A stretch of 16,987 nucleotides of DNA from Marinosulfonomonas sp. (GTDB lineage Bacteria > Pseudomonadota > Alphaproteobacteria > Rhodobacterales > Rhodobacteraceae), in assembly GCA_026989405.1 (NCBI GenBank), contig JALSJL010000254.1:1-16987 (forward strand). The letters run 5' to 3'. Of this stretch, positions 1-7,704 are shown one piece after another. Under the pieces are notes generated by a model, which worked only from the letters and a program-made list of their open reading frames with translations, did not search any database and was not told where the DNA came from. Positions within the stretch are counted from its first letter, which is position 1. Each line of letters begins with the position of its first letter. The position numbers were made by a program, and so were the translations under genes.

Positions 1-866
1 CAATTGTTCACCCCTGGGTCAACAAATCGCTTGAAAAGGCTCAGGCCAAGGTCGAAGCGCGCAACTTCGACATTCGCAAACAGCTTTTGAAGTTTGACGA
101 TGTCATGAATGACCAGCGCAAGGTCATATTTGGCCAGCGGCGCGAGATCATGGAAGCCGCGGACCTTTCCGAGATCGTGACGGACATGCGCCACCAGGTG
201 ATTGACGATCTGGTCGACATTCACATCCCGCCGAAAAGCTACCCGGAGCAATGGGATGTCGAAGGGCTCTATGCAGAAGTTCTGGAAAAGCTGGGGCTTG
301 ACCTTCCCATTATCGAATGGGCCAGCGATGAGGGTGTCGATGACACCGATATCCGCGAGCGGCTCTATGAAGCCTCCGACAAGATGATGGCGGAAAAAGC
401 CGAAGCCTTTGGCGCCGAGACCATGCGCGGGATCGAAAAGCAGTTCCTGTTGCAGACCATTGATGAGAAATGGCGCGAGCATCTGTTGACGCTGGAGCAC
501 CTTCGTTCGGTCGTCGGTTTCCGCGGATATGCGCAACGAGACCCGCTGAGCGAATACAAGACAGAAGCGTTCCAGTTGTTCGAAGGCCTGCTGGATTCAC
601 TGCGCGAAGATGTGACTCAGAAACTTTCGCGGGTCCGGCCGATGACGCAGGAAGAACAGGAAGAAATGATGCGCCAGATCGCTGCTCAGCAAGAAGCGAT
701 GCAACGCGCATCGCAGATGGCAGTCGCAGGCGTTGAGGCCGGTGAGACCGGCAAACCCGAGTTTGACGAAAACGATCGGTCGACCTGGGGCGATCCCGGG
801 CGGAACGACAAGTGCCCGTGCGGGTCGGGCAAGAAGTTCAAGCATTGCCATGGCCGGATTGCCTGA
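1..866 (+). CDS. secA: Protein translocase subunit SecA, C-terminal part (5' end outside window)
   Basis: SecA is the ATPase motor that drives preproteins through the SecYEG channel at the inner membrane. Only the last 287 codons are present; the first complete codon is at position 3 and the gene continues to the left. The visible part has the conserved stretch HPWVNKSLEKAQ followed by VEARNFDIRKQLLKFDDVM, the long helical scaffold, and the run QFLLQTIDEKWREHLLTLEH, all typical of the SecA C-terminal half. A Met/Gln/Glu-rich linker (about 625-720) leads to the terminal zinc motif KCPCGSGKKFKHCHG. Its Cys-x-Cys-x8-Cys-His spacing is the intact metal site used to bind SecB and the ribosome. The next gene starts 168 bp downstream on the same strand and also encodes an envelope protein. 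The family call is essentially certain; an internal TTG at 87 is not a real start because homology continues upstream of it. Confidence 0.98.
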   Translation, partial: IVHPWVNKSLEKAQAKVEARNFDIRKQLLKFDDVMNDQRKVIFGQRREIMEAADLSEIVTDMRHQVIDDLVDIHIPPKSYPEQWDVEGLYAEVLEKLGLDLPIIEWASDEGVDDTDIRERLYEASDKMMAEKAEAFGAETMRGIEKQFLLQTIDEKWREHLLTLEHLRSVVGFRGYAQRDPLSEYKTEAFQLFEGLLDSLREDVTQKLSRVRPMTQEEQEEMMRQIAAQQEAMQRASQMAVAGVEAGETGKPEFDENDRSTWGDPGRNDKCPCGSGKKFKHCHGRIA

Positions 867-1034
867 ATTTTGCGCCGGCGCGAGCAGGGGCAAGGGAAAC
901 CGGCTGCCACGATCCGGCAAGGCTTGCAAAACCGGTTTGAATAAAACTGTCCTGATCTGTCCAGTTTCAGTCACAAGTTAGGCATATTTTCGAGTCATGA
1001 TCGCCCTGATCCAAGTAAAGATCGAGGGGCCGAA
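867..1034 (+). other. Intergenic stretch after secA with inverted repeat, possible secA 3' end
   Basis: This 168-bp gap contains the arms AAACCGG (897-903) and CCGGTTT (932-938), with a smaller TGCC/GGCA pair (905-908 and 916-919) inside. Together they could fold into a compound stem-loop in the RNA. No run of T follows, so a classical intrinsic terminator is not shown; it may be an mRNA 3'-end structure or have no role. The right arm also sits in a perfect 10-bp palindrome (929-938). I found no convincing -35/-10 pair for the next gene here. Confidence 0.3.
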
Positions 1035-2000
1035 ATGTTTGACAAGAAAAGGCTGCGGATTGCCATTGCGATTGTCGTGATTGCCGGACTGGCAGGGTAT
1101 GTCATGCAGAACAGCGGCGCGAGCGCGGCCCGAATCAACGCTGTTTCTCAGGCAAAACCGGAGCCGGTCCTGCAGTTTCATGACCCGGTTGCGGTGGGCT
1201 TGATCGACCTTGCCGAGGTCGAAGCGGCCTTGCCGGCAATTCTGGATCGGCCCGATCTTCCCGGGGCTTTCCGGGTTGCGGCTTTGGAAAGCCCGCATTT
1301 TCCTCGTCAGAACCAAAGCCGGCAATTGTTGTTTGCGCAGCCATGTGATTCCAATCTGACGGCAACTGCTTCGGCTGGGGCGCTGGCCCGCATCACTCTT
1401 TCCGCACCATGTTTCAGGGAACACCGACTCGTCGTTTCTCATGCCGGGTTGACTTTTGCTGATGTGACCGATGAAAACGGCGGCTATTCAGCGCTTGTTC
1501 CGCTTCTGGACGCGGATGCGCCGATCACGGTGCGCCTGTCCCAGAGCCAGACCGCGTCGGTTCCCGCGCCCCAAGTCGCTCTTGAGCAATTTGAGCGCGC
1601 GGCGATCATGTGGAGCGGCGCCACAGGCCTGCATATACATGCGCTTGAAGGCGGCGCCGGTTTCGGCTCGCCGGGGCATGTCTGGGCGCAACAGCCCGGC
1701 AATCCAGAGGCAGAAGGCAACTTTCTGATTCAGTTGGGAAACCCGGAACTGGCCAATCCGTTGCTTGCCGAGGTGTATTCGGCACCGGTTGCGCCTGATG
1801 GCAGCGTGGACCTGATTGTCGAGGCGGCGGTCAACAAGGGTTTTTGCGGCACAAGACTGACGGCGGTGACTTTCCTCAAATCGCCTGGCCGGAAGCTTGC
1901 GGACATGGATGTATTTGTCGCGATGCCCGATTGTGAAAGCGCGTCTGGATATCTGCTGTTGAAAAATCTTTTCCAAGACCTGAGACTCACCCTCAACTGA
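1035..2000 (+). CDS. SecA-adjacent membrane-anchored periplasmic protein of unknown function
   Basis: A 321-residue protein. A short basic N-terminus (KKRLR) is followed by one hydrophobic segment at about residues 9-24 with no clear cleavage site, so a signal anchor with a periplasmic body is likely. The rest is soluble, with four cysteines (104, 126, 271, 300) that could form two disulfides in the periplasm. No catalytic motif that I recognise is visible. I recall similar proteins beside secA in Rhodobacteraceae being labelled translocase in databases; that name appears to come from position, not from evidence, so I do not adopt it. The ATG at 1035 is chosen because the gene's hydrophobic segment follows directly and a GAGGGG purine stretch lies about 6 nt upstream. 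It is probably co-transcribed with the next gene, which begins 21 bp after its stop. Coding status is strong; function is unknown. Confidence 0.85.
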   Translation: MFDKKRLRIAIAIVVIAGLAGYVMQNSGASAARINAVSQAKPEPVLQFHDPVAVGLIDLAEVEAALPAILDRPDLPGAFRVAALESPHFPRQNQSRQLLFAQPCDSNLTATASAGALARITLSAPCFREHRLVVSHAGLTFADVTDENGGYSALVPLLDADAPITVRLSQSQTASVPAPQVALEQFERAAIMWSGATGLHIHALEGGAGFGSPGHVWAQQPGNPEAEGNFLIQLGNPELANPLLAEVYSAPVAPDGSVDLIVEAAVNKGFCGTRLTAVTFLKSPGRKLADMDVFVAMPDCESASGYLLLKNLFQDLRLTLN

Positions 2001-2021
2001 ACCGCGTCGACAAGGTGGAAT

Positions 2022-3578
2022 ATGGGGTTTGTTCGCGCAGCGATGGCCGCTGTGCCAATCATGGTTTTCATGGCGGGCGATCTTGCAGCACAAGACGTTA
2101 CGCTGACCTCGCGCGACGGGTCGGTCGAAATCACGGGCACATTGCTTGGATATGACGGTGAATTCTATCGCGTGGCATCCGAGTTTGGCGAACTGACCGT
2201 CGATGGAACCGGCGTCTTGTGCACCGGACCGGGATGCCCGGACCTGGAAGCATATGTGGCCGAGCTTGTCTTGTCGGGGTCACGAACCATCGGCCAGAAC
2301 CTGATCCCGCCGCTGGTCAGCGCCTTTGCCGAACAGCAAGGTTATTCCATTGCGACCGAAAGCCTTGAGGATGGAACGGTATTTGTTCTGGCCGAAACCA
2401 CGCCAGAACGTGTGGTTGCACGAATTGTGGTGAATATTGTCGACAGCAGCGAAGGTTTTGCCGACCTCATTTCTGCCGATGCAGATATATCCATGTCCAT
2501 GCGCCCGGTAACTGCCGAGGAAGTCGTCCTTGGGGTCGAAGCCCGCCGCGGCCGGTTTTCATCACCCAAACAGAACAAGGTTCTGGCGCTCGACGCCCTC
2601 GTCCCTGTCGTGTCGCCGCGTAATCCGGTTCAGTCAATTTCGCCCGAGACTCTCGCGCGGGTATTTTCGGGGGAAATCACGAACTGGGCAGAGCTCGGCG
2701 GCCTTGACGCACCGATAGACCTTGTCTTGCCCCGGGGCGACACGGATGCCTTGCAGATCTTTCAGGCCCGGATCATGGAAACCGAAGGCCGGGAGTTTGC
2801 CGATGGCGCTCAGGGCTATCCGACGAGCAAAGAACTGGTGCAGGCCGTCGCCGGCAATCCGTTTGCCATTGGTCTGGCGTTGCAGTCGGAACTGTCCGGG
2901 GTAAAGACTCTGCCTTTGACTGGTGGATGCGGGTTTCGTTCCACGGCAGCCCCGGAGGCATTGAAATCGGACGACTATCCCCTGACCGTCCCGCTATACC
3001 TTTACCTGCGTGGTGGCCGTTTGCCTGCTGTCGGGCGAGAATTCGTGCGTTTCACTGATTCGCCAGCGGCGCAGATCACCATTTTGCGGGCGGGTTATGT
3101 CGATCAGACAATTTCGCGAACACCGATTGCGCGGCAGGGGGGCAGGCTGGCGAACGCAATCAGGGCAGCCGGTCCCGAGTTTGGTCTGGATGAGCTCAAA
3201 CGGCTGGTCAACACGCTGGAAGGCGCGCGCCGTTTGTCGGTGACATTCCGGTTTGATGATGGCTCGGCCGGGCTGAACGCCCAGTCACGGTCAAACATTG
3301 CCCTGCTTGCACGAGCCCTTGAAACCGGAACGATTGGTGGAAGTGAACTTGTCTTTGTGGGTTTCAGCGATGGAAATGGCCAGGCTGACGCCAATCTGCG
3401 CCTGTCGCTTCAACGTGCAGCCTCGGTTCGCGCCGCAGTTGTAAAGGAAGCTGCCACAGCGGACCCGGATCGCGTTCGGCTGAAGGTTGACGGGTTTGGC
3501 GAAGAGATGCCCATGGCGTGCGACGACAGCGATTGGGGCCGGCGCATCAATCGACGCGTCGAAGTCTGGCTGCGCTAG
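2022..3578 (+). CDS. PstS-like substrate-binding protein with C-terminal OmpA domain
   Basis: A 518-residue exported protein. Residues 1-24 form a signal peptide (hydrophobic core ending LAAQ). A small beta-rich segment at about 25-75 precedes a periplasmic-binding-protein domain of the phosphate-binding type (about 80-355), starting with SGSRTIGQNLIPPL, which resembles the PstS ligand loop. Residues about 405-518 are an OmpA-like peptidoglycan-binding domain with the hallmark pieces GFSDGNG, NLRLSLQRAASVR and RRINRRVEVWL. The hybrid could hold a ligand sensor or scavenger on the cell wall; the ligand cannot be read from the sequence, and phosphate is only a family-based guess. No Pst permease or ATPase gene is nearby. 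An AAGGTGG ribosome site lies just before ATG 2022; an in-frame ATG at 2043 is an alternative start. The stop TAG overlaps the stop of the converging radC gene. Confidence 0.9.
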   Translation: MGFVRAAMAAVPIMVFMAGDLAAQDVTLTSRDGSVEITGTLLGYDGEFYRVASEFGELTVDGTGVLCTGPGCPDLEAYVAELVLSGSRTIGQNLIPPLVSAFAEQQGYSIATESLEDGTVFVLAETTPERVVARIVVNIVDSSEGFADLISADADISMSMRPVTAEEVVLGVEARRGRFSSPKQNKVLALDALVPVVSPRNPVQSISPETLARVFSGEITNWAELGGLDAPIDLVLPRGDTDALQIFQARIMETEGREFADGAQGYPTSKELVQAVAGNPFAIGLALQSELSGVKTLPLTGGCGFRSTAAPEALKSDDYPLTVPLYLYLRGGRLPAVGREFVRFTDSPAAQITILRAGYVDQTISRTPIARQGGRLANAIRAAGPEFGLDELKRLVNTLEGARRLSVTFRFDDGSAGLNAQSRSNIALLARALETGTIGGSELVFVGFSDGNGQADANLRLSLQRAASVRAAVVKEAATADPDRVRLKVDGFGEEMPMACDDSDWGRRINRRVEVWLR

Positions 3579-4333
3579 AGATAGCCTGACGCACGAAAGC
3601 TGAGCTCTGTCGATTTTCCGATGATGAGATGGTCGTGAACCGTCAGCCCCAAAGCGGCGGCCGCCTGCTCTATTTGATGGGTCATTGCGACGTCTGCATC
3701 GGAAGGCGATGGGTCGCCAGAGGGGTGATTGTGCACCAGGATCAATGCAGACGCATTGAGTTCGAGGGCGCGCTTGACCACTTCGCGCGGGTAGACCGGC
3801 ACATGGTCGACGGTGCCGCGGGCCTGTTCCTCATCTGCGATCAGAACATTTTTCCGATCGAGAAACAGAATCCGAAATTGTTCCGTTTCCCGGTGCGCCA
3901 TTGTTGTGTGGCAATAGTCGATGATGGACTCCCAGTTGGAGATGACATGGCGATCCAGAATTCTTGAGCGCGCCAGGCGATGCGATGCCGCCTCGACGAT
4001 CTTGAGTTCAAGGATGACAGCGTCGCCGACCCCGGACACCTCTTTCAGGCGTTCGACCGGGGCCGAGACAACGCGATTGAAGTCGCCAAAGTGTTCAAGC
4101 AGGTGCCGGCAGAGCGGTTTGACGTCGCGACGCGGAATGGCCCGGAACAGAACCAGTTCCAACAGTTCGTAATCCGGCATTGCGTCGGGACCACCGACCA
4201 GGAAACGCTCGCGGAGGCGTTTGCGGTGATCCTTGATATATGATGGCAAGACAGCCGGTTTCGTTGCCGCAGGAGCGCCAAAAAGTGTTGGCGCAACATC
4301 GGAGAACTGCATCTGGCCACGACCTGTTGTCAT
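3575..4333 (-). CDS. radC: RadC family JAB/MPN-domain protein
   Basis: A 252-residue member of the RadC (UPF0758) family. Residues about 30-125 form the N-terminal part with a helix-hairpin-helix-like motif (LKEVSGVGDAVILELK). Residues about 128-252 form the JAB/MPN domain with the metal motif HNHPSGDPSPSDAD: His201, His203, Ser211 and Asp214 match the HxH-x7-S-x2-D signature, so the metalloprotease-like site looks intact. The true biochemical role of RadC is unsettled; the old DNA-repair assignment is not secure. It lies 54 bp downstream of dnaJ on the same strand, so it may be read through from the dnaK-dnaJ unit. ATG at 4333 lacks a good ribosome site; a Met seven codons in (4312) is an alternative. 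Its stop codon overlaps that of the plus-strand gene by sharing bases 3575-3578. Confidence 0.93.
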   Translation of the reverse strand: MTTGRGQMQFSDVAPTLFGAPAATKPAVLPSYIKDHRKRLRERFLVGGPDAMPDYELLELVLFRAIPRRDVKPLCRHLLEHFGDFNRVVSAPVERLKEVSGVGDAVILELKIVEAASHRLARSRILDRHVISNWESIIDYCHTTMAHRETEQFRILFLDRKNVLIADEEQARGTVDHVPVYPREVVKRALELNASALILVHNHPSGDPSPSDADVAMTHQIEQAAAALGLTVHDHLIIGKSTELSFRASGYL

Positions 4334-4387
4334 GCCGCGAAGCTCGGGCGAAACGCTGAATATTTCGTTAAGGCCCGTCGGACAGGT

Positions 4388-5515
4388 TCAGCTTTTCATG
4401 CTTTCCCAGAAGCTCTTGACCTTCGAGAAAAAGCTGTGGCTTTCGGGGCTGTTGTTCTCAGCCTGCCCTTCAAATTCGCGTAACAGTTCTTTCTGCCGCG
4501 AAGTCAGGTTGACGGGGGTTTCCACCGCCAGCTCGATAAACAGGTCGCCGCGGCCACCGCCGCGCAGTGACGGCATGCCCTTGCCGCGCAGCCGCATCTG
4601 GCGGCCTGACTGGCTGCCAGCCGGGATTTTTACGCGCGCGCGGCCGCCATCAATCGTTGGAACCTCAATATCGCCACCCATTGCCGCTGTCGTCATCGGC
4701 ACCGGTATGCGGCAGAAAAGACTGTTGCCGTCACGCTCAAACAGCTCATGCTCGCGAACCGACACGAAGATATACAGATCGCCTGGCGATCCGCCGCGAA
4801 GTCCGGCCTCGCCTTCACCCGCGAGGCGGATTTTGGTGCCCGTCTCAACGCCAGCGGGGATATTGACCGACAAGGACCGGTTCTTTTCGATACGCCCGGC
4901 GCCGCCGCATTGTTTGCATGGGTTCTTGATGATTTGCCCAAGACCCGAGCAGGTCGGGCAGGTTCTTTCCACGGTAAAGAACCCCTGTTGCGCGCGGACC
5001 TTTCCCATACCTGAACAGGTCGGGCAGGGTTGCGGCTCGGTTGCGCCCTCGGCACCGGTCCCATTGCATTCCTCACAGGAAACCGAGGTCGGAACATTGA
5101 TCGTTTTCTGGCTGCCAAAAAACGCTTCTTCCATGGTGATGCTCAGATTGTATCGCAAATCCGAGCCCCGAGAGGCCCTCTGGCCTCCACCGCCACGGCC
5201 CATGAAGTCTCCGAACAGGTCATCAAAAACGTCGGAAAACGCGCTGGAAAAATCGGCCTGGCCACCATATCCGCGCCCACCCATGCCACCTTCAAAGGCT
5301 GCATGCCCAAATCTGTCGTAGGCGGCTTTCTTTTCGGGATCTTTCAGCGCTTCGTAGGCTTCGTTCAATTCCTTGAACTGCGCTTCGGCATTTGCACTGC
5401 CCGAGTTGCTGTCGGGATGCAGCTCTTTGGCCTTTTTGCGATAGGCCTTCTTCAGTTCGTCTGCAGTCGCGCTGCGTGCAACGCCCAGGATTTCATAATA
5501 GTCACGCTTTGCCAT
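4388..5515 (-). CDS. dnaJ: Chaperone protein DnaJ (Hsp40)
   Basis: Co-chaperone that stimulates the DnaK ATPase and delivers unfolded clients in the cytoplasm. It has 375 residues, the usual DnaJ length. The J domain covers residues 1-70 with the HPD motif at 33-35. A Gly/Phe-rich linker (about 70-112) contains repeats of GGMGGRGYGG type. The zinc domain has all four CxxCxGxG repeats: cysteines 147/150, 164/167, 186/189 and 200/203. The client-binding C-terminal domain follows (about 210-345). I start at the Met of MAKRDYYEILGV (5515). A longer frame begins at 5536, but those seven extra residues are not part of the family and would start right at the foot of the dnaK-dnaJ hairpin. An AGGA lies 12 nt before the chosen ATG. 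dnaK lies 72 bp upstream and radC follows. Confidence 0.97.
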   Translation of the reverse strand: MAKRDYYEILGVARSATADELKKAYRKKAKELHPDSNSGSANAEAQFKELNEAYEALKDPEKKAAYDRFGHAAFEGGMGGRGYGGQADFSSAFSDVFDDLFGDFMGRGGGGQRASRGSDLRYNLSITMEEAFFGSQKTINVPTSVSCEECNGTGAEGATEPQPCPTCSGMGKVRAQQGFFTVERTCPTCSGLGQIIKNPCKQCGGAGRIEKNRSLSVNIPAGVETGTKIRLAGEGEAGLRGGSPGDLYIFVSVREHELFERDGNSLFCRIPVPMTTAAMGGDIEVPTIDGGRARVKIPAGSQSGRQMRLRGKGMPSLRGGGRGDLFIELAVETPVNLTSRQKELLREFEGQAENNSPESHSFFSKVKSFWESMKS

Positions 5516-5536
5516 CAGACCCGTCTTTCCTGACAT

Positions 5537-5572
5537 GCGGCGACCAGCCCCGGATTTCCCGGGGCTGGCCGC
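5537..5572 (-). promoter_or_regulatory. Strong hairpin between dnaK and dnaJ
   Basis: A perfect 10-bp inverted repeat, CCAGCCCCGG (5544-5553) and CCGGGGCTGG (5559-5568), encloses a 5-nt loop. A further GCGG/CCGC pair (5537-5540 with 5569-5572) extends it past a 3-nt bulge. In the minus-strand transcript it forms just after the dnaK stop and ahead of the dnaJ start. No T-run follows, so it is more likely an RNA-processing or stabilising element, or a partial attenuator, than a full terminator. Such an element would let dnaK mRNA accumulate above dnaJ mRNA; that role is inferred. Confidence 0.65.
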
Positions 5573-5587
5573 CTAGATCAAGTTTGC

Positions 5588-7504
5588 TTAGCCGTTCTTC
5601 TTGTCGTCCAAGTCCTCGAAGTCGGCGTCTACGATATCGTCGTCCACACCACGCGGCTCATCGGCATCGGCTGCTTCTTCGCCTTCGCCGCCCGAAGACT
5701 GCTCGGCCTTGTAGATGGCTTCGCCCAGCTTCATGGCCGCATCGGTCACGTTCTGGATGCCCGACTTGATCTTTTCGACCACGTCTTTTTCCAGATGCTC
5801 CTTCAGTGCCGAGATCGCCAGTTCGATCGCTTCGATCGTCGACGGGTCAACCTTGTCACCGTGCTCTTCCATCGACTTTTCAGTCGCGTGGATCAGGCTT
5901 TCGGCCTGGTTCTTGGCTTCAACCAGTTCACGGCGCTCCTTGTCGGCCTCGGCGTTCGCCTCGGCGTCCTTGACCATTTGCTCGATCTCTTCCTCGGACA
6001 GACCACCAGAGGCCTGGATCGTGATCTTCTGCTCTTTGCCGGTGCCCTTGTCCTTGGCGCTGACCGACACGATGCCGTTGGCGTCAATGTCGAATGTCAC
6101 CTCGATCTGGGGCATCCCGCGCGGAGCGGGCGGAATGTCTTCCAGGTTGAACTGGCCGAGCAGTTTGTTGTCGGCGGCCATCTCGCGCTCACCCTGGAAC
6201 ACCCGGATCGTCACCGCATTCTGGTTGTCTTCGGCTGTCGAGAAGATCTGCGACTTCTTGGTCGGGATCGTCGTATTGCGGTCGATCAGCCGGGTGAACA
6301 CACCACCAAGTGTCTCGATACCCAGCGAAAGCGGGGTCACGTCGAGCAACACAACGTCCTTGACGTCACCCTGCAGAACGCCGGCCTGGATGGCCGCACC
6401 CAGTGCAACAACCTCATCCGGGTTCACGCCCTTGTGCGGTTCCTTGCCAAAGAACTTGGTCACTTCTTCGACCACCTTCGGCATGCGGGTCATACCGCCG
6501 ACCAGGATGATCTCATCGATGTCGCCAACCGAAAGACCGGCGTCTTTCAGCGCGTCCTTGCACGGCTTGATCGTTTTCTTGATCAGGTCGCTGACCAGGC
6601 TTTCCAGCTTGGCCCGGGTCAGTTTCATGACCAGGTGCAGCGGCTGACCGTCCGAACCCATCGAGATGAACGGCTGGTTGATCTCGGTCTGGGTGGTGCT
6701 CGAAAGCTCGATCTTGGCTTTCTCGGCGGCTTCCTTCAGGCGCTGCAGCGCGATCTTGTCTTTCGTCAGGTCGACGCCCGACTCTTTCTTGAACTCTTCC
6801 GCCAGGTAGTTGACGACGCGCATGTCGAAGTCTTCACCACCCAGGAAGGTGTCACCGTTGGTGGATTTCACCTCGAACAGACCATCGTCGATTTCCAGGA
6901 TGGTGATATCGAAGGTACCACCGCCCAAGTCATAGACCGCGATCGTCTGCGCCTTGGTCTTGTCCAGGCCATACGCCAGCGCGGCCGAGGTCGGCTCGTT
7001 GATGATCCGCAGAACTTCAAGACCGGCAATCTTGCCCGCATCCTTGGTGGCCTGACGCTGAGCGTCATTGAAGTAGGCCGGGACGGTGATGACCGCCTGA
7101 TTGACCTCTTCGCCGAGGAAGCTTTCCGCGGTTTCCTTCATTTTTTGCAGGATGTATGCCGAAATCTGGCTCGGCGAATATTTCTTGCCGTTCACTTCGA
7201 CCCATGCGTCGCCGTTGCCGCCGTCAACGATCTTGTACGGCACCATTTTCATGTCTTTCTTGACAACGGGGTCGTCGATCTTGCGCCCGATCAGGCGTTT
7301 GACGGCAAAGATGGTGTTCTCGGGGTTGGTGACAGCCTGGCGTTTGGCCGGCATGCCGACCAGAACCTCTCCGTCCTTGAACGCAACGACGGAAGGCGTG
7401 GTGCGCTGGCCCTCGGCGTTTTCGATGACGCGGGGCTTGGAGCCTTCCATTACCGCAACGGCGGAGTTGGTGGTTCCCAGGTCGATACCAATTACTTTGG
7501 CCAT
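5588..7504 (-). CDS. dnaK: Chaperone protein DnaK (Hsp70)
   Basis: ATP-dependent cytoplasmic chaperone that refolds and holds client proteins with DnaJ and GrpE. It has 638 residues, the standard bacterial length. The nucleotide-binding domain (1 to about 385) starts with IGIDLGTTNS and carries the phosphate-2 motif YDLGGGTFDITILE. The linker VVLLDVTPLSLGIE leads to the substrate-binding beta domain, the helical lid and the C-terminal tail DADFEDLDDKKNG, close to the EEVD-type end of bacterial DnaKs. The start is the Met of MAKVIGIDLGTT at 7504, with an AAGAGGA ribosome site 8 nt upstream (7513-7519). The frame stays open to 7573, but those 23 extra codons do not belong to the family. It is the first gene of the dnaK-dnaJ-(radC) set, with a promoter candidate about 110 bp upstream. 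No grpE or hrcA is in the window. Confidence 0.98.
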   Translation of the reverse strand: MAKVIGIDLGTTNSAVAVMEGSKPRVIENAEGQRTTPSVVAFKDGEVLVGMPAKRQAVTNPENTIFAVKRLIGRKIDDPVVKKDMKMVPYKIVDGGNGDAWVEVNGKKYSPSQISAYILQKMKETAESFLGEEVNQAVITVPAYFNDAQRQATKDAGKIAGLEVLRIINEPTSAALAYGLDKTKAQTIAVYDLGGGTFDITILEIDDGLFEVKSTNGDTFLGGEDFDMRVVNYLAEEFKKESGVDLTKDKIALQRLKEAAEKAKIELSSTTQTEINQPFISMGSDGQPLHLVMKLTRAKLESLVSDLIKKTIKPCKDALKDAGLSVGDIDEIILVGGMTRMPKVVEEVTKFFGKEPHKGVNPDEVVALGAAIQAGVLQGDVKDVVLLDVTPLSLGIETLGGVFTRLIDRNTTIPTKKSQIFSTAEDNQNAVTIRVFQGEREMAADNKLLGQFNLEDIPPAPRGMPQIEVTFDIDANGIVSVSAKDKGTGKEQKITIQASGGLSEEEIEQMVKDAEANAEADKERRELVEAKNQAESLIHATEKSMEEHGDKVDPSTIEAIELAISALKEHLEKDVVEKIKSGIQNVTDAAMKLGEAIYKAEQSSGGEGEEAADADEPRGVDDDIVDADFEDLDDKKNG

Positions 7505-7512
7505 GTTCCTAT

Positions 7513-7519
7513 TCCTCTT
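7513..7519 (-). promoter_or_regulatory. dnaK ribosome binding site
   Basis: AAGAGGA on the minus strand, 8 nt before the ATG at 7504. It fixes the dnaK start and rules out the longer open frame that begins at 7573. Confidence 0.7.
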
Positions 7520-7611
7520 CTTTGGCGATGTGCTATTTCCGGGCCCCATCAGGCACCCGAAATCTGATCCCATGTCTTGAACCGGGCCAAGCCCGATCCG
7601 GCTTCCTGCGG

Positions 7612-7640
7612 TATATAGTTAGGGGGTCATGCCCCTGCAA
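7612..7640 (-). promoter_or_regulatory. Candidate dnaK promoter
   Basis: Minus-strand TTGCAG (7635-7640) and TATATA (7612-7617) are separated by exactly 17 bp, a good sigma-70-like arrangement. The same sequence (GTTG ... ACTATATACC) also partly resembles the alphaproteobacterial RpoH pattern (CTTG and CYTATnTnnG), so heat-shock sigma control is possible but not shown. Transcription would start near 7605, giving a leader of about 100 nt before the dnaK start. No CIRCE (HrcA) inverted repeat is visible. Confidence 0.5.
7621..7636. repeat. Inverted repeat in the dnaK promoter spacer
   Basis: AGGGG (7621-7625) and CCCCT (7632-7636) flank a 6-bp centre, lying within and just past the spacer between the proposed -35 and -10 elements. 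A GCCCC/GGGGC pair overlaps it on the -35 side. The location suits a repressor site, but no known operator was recognised and chance in GC-rich DNA is possible. Confidence 0.35.
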
Positions 7641-7704
7641 CCTTTGGGGCTTTGTCGAACCGTGAAAAATCGAATCATTTTCATGAATTGCCTTGAATAG
7701 TGGT

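Noticed and set aside
4233..5321. A 362-codon open frame on the plus strand opposite dnaJ
   Set aside because: It overlaps a complete DnaJ with all functional motifs; the predicted product is Pro/Ser/Arg-rich low-complexity sequence typical of antisense frames.
5795..7567. A 590-codon open frame on the plus strand opposite dnaK
   Set aside because: Long open frames antisense to dnaK are a known by-product of codon bias in Hsp70 genes. The minus strand encodes a full, canonical DnaK, and the plus-strand product shows no recognisable domain.
7505..7573. N-terminal extension of DnaK by 23 codons
   Set aside because: The family start MAKVIGIDLGTT at 7504 has its own ribosome site; the extension is leader sequence downstream of the promoter.
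7660..7686. AT-rich inverted repeat with T-run after the permease gene as an intrinsic terminator
   Set aside because: The stem is only about five A-T pairs with a mismatched extra T, too weak to call a terminator.
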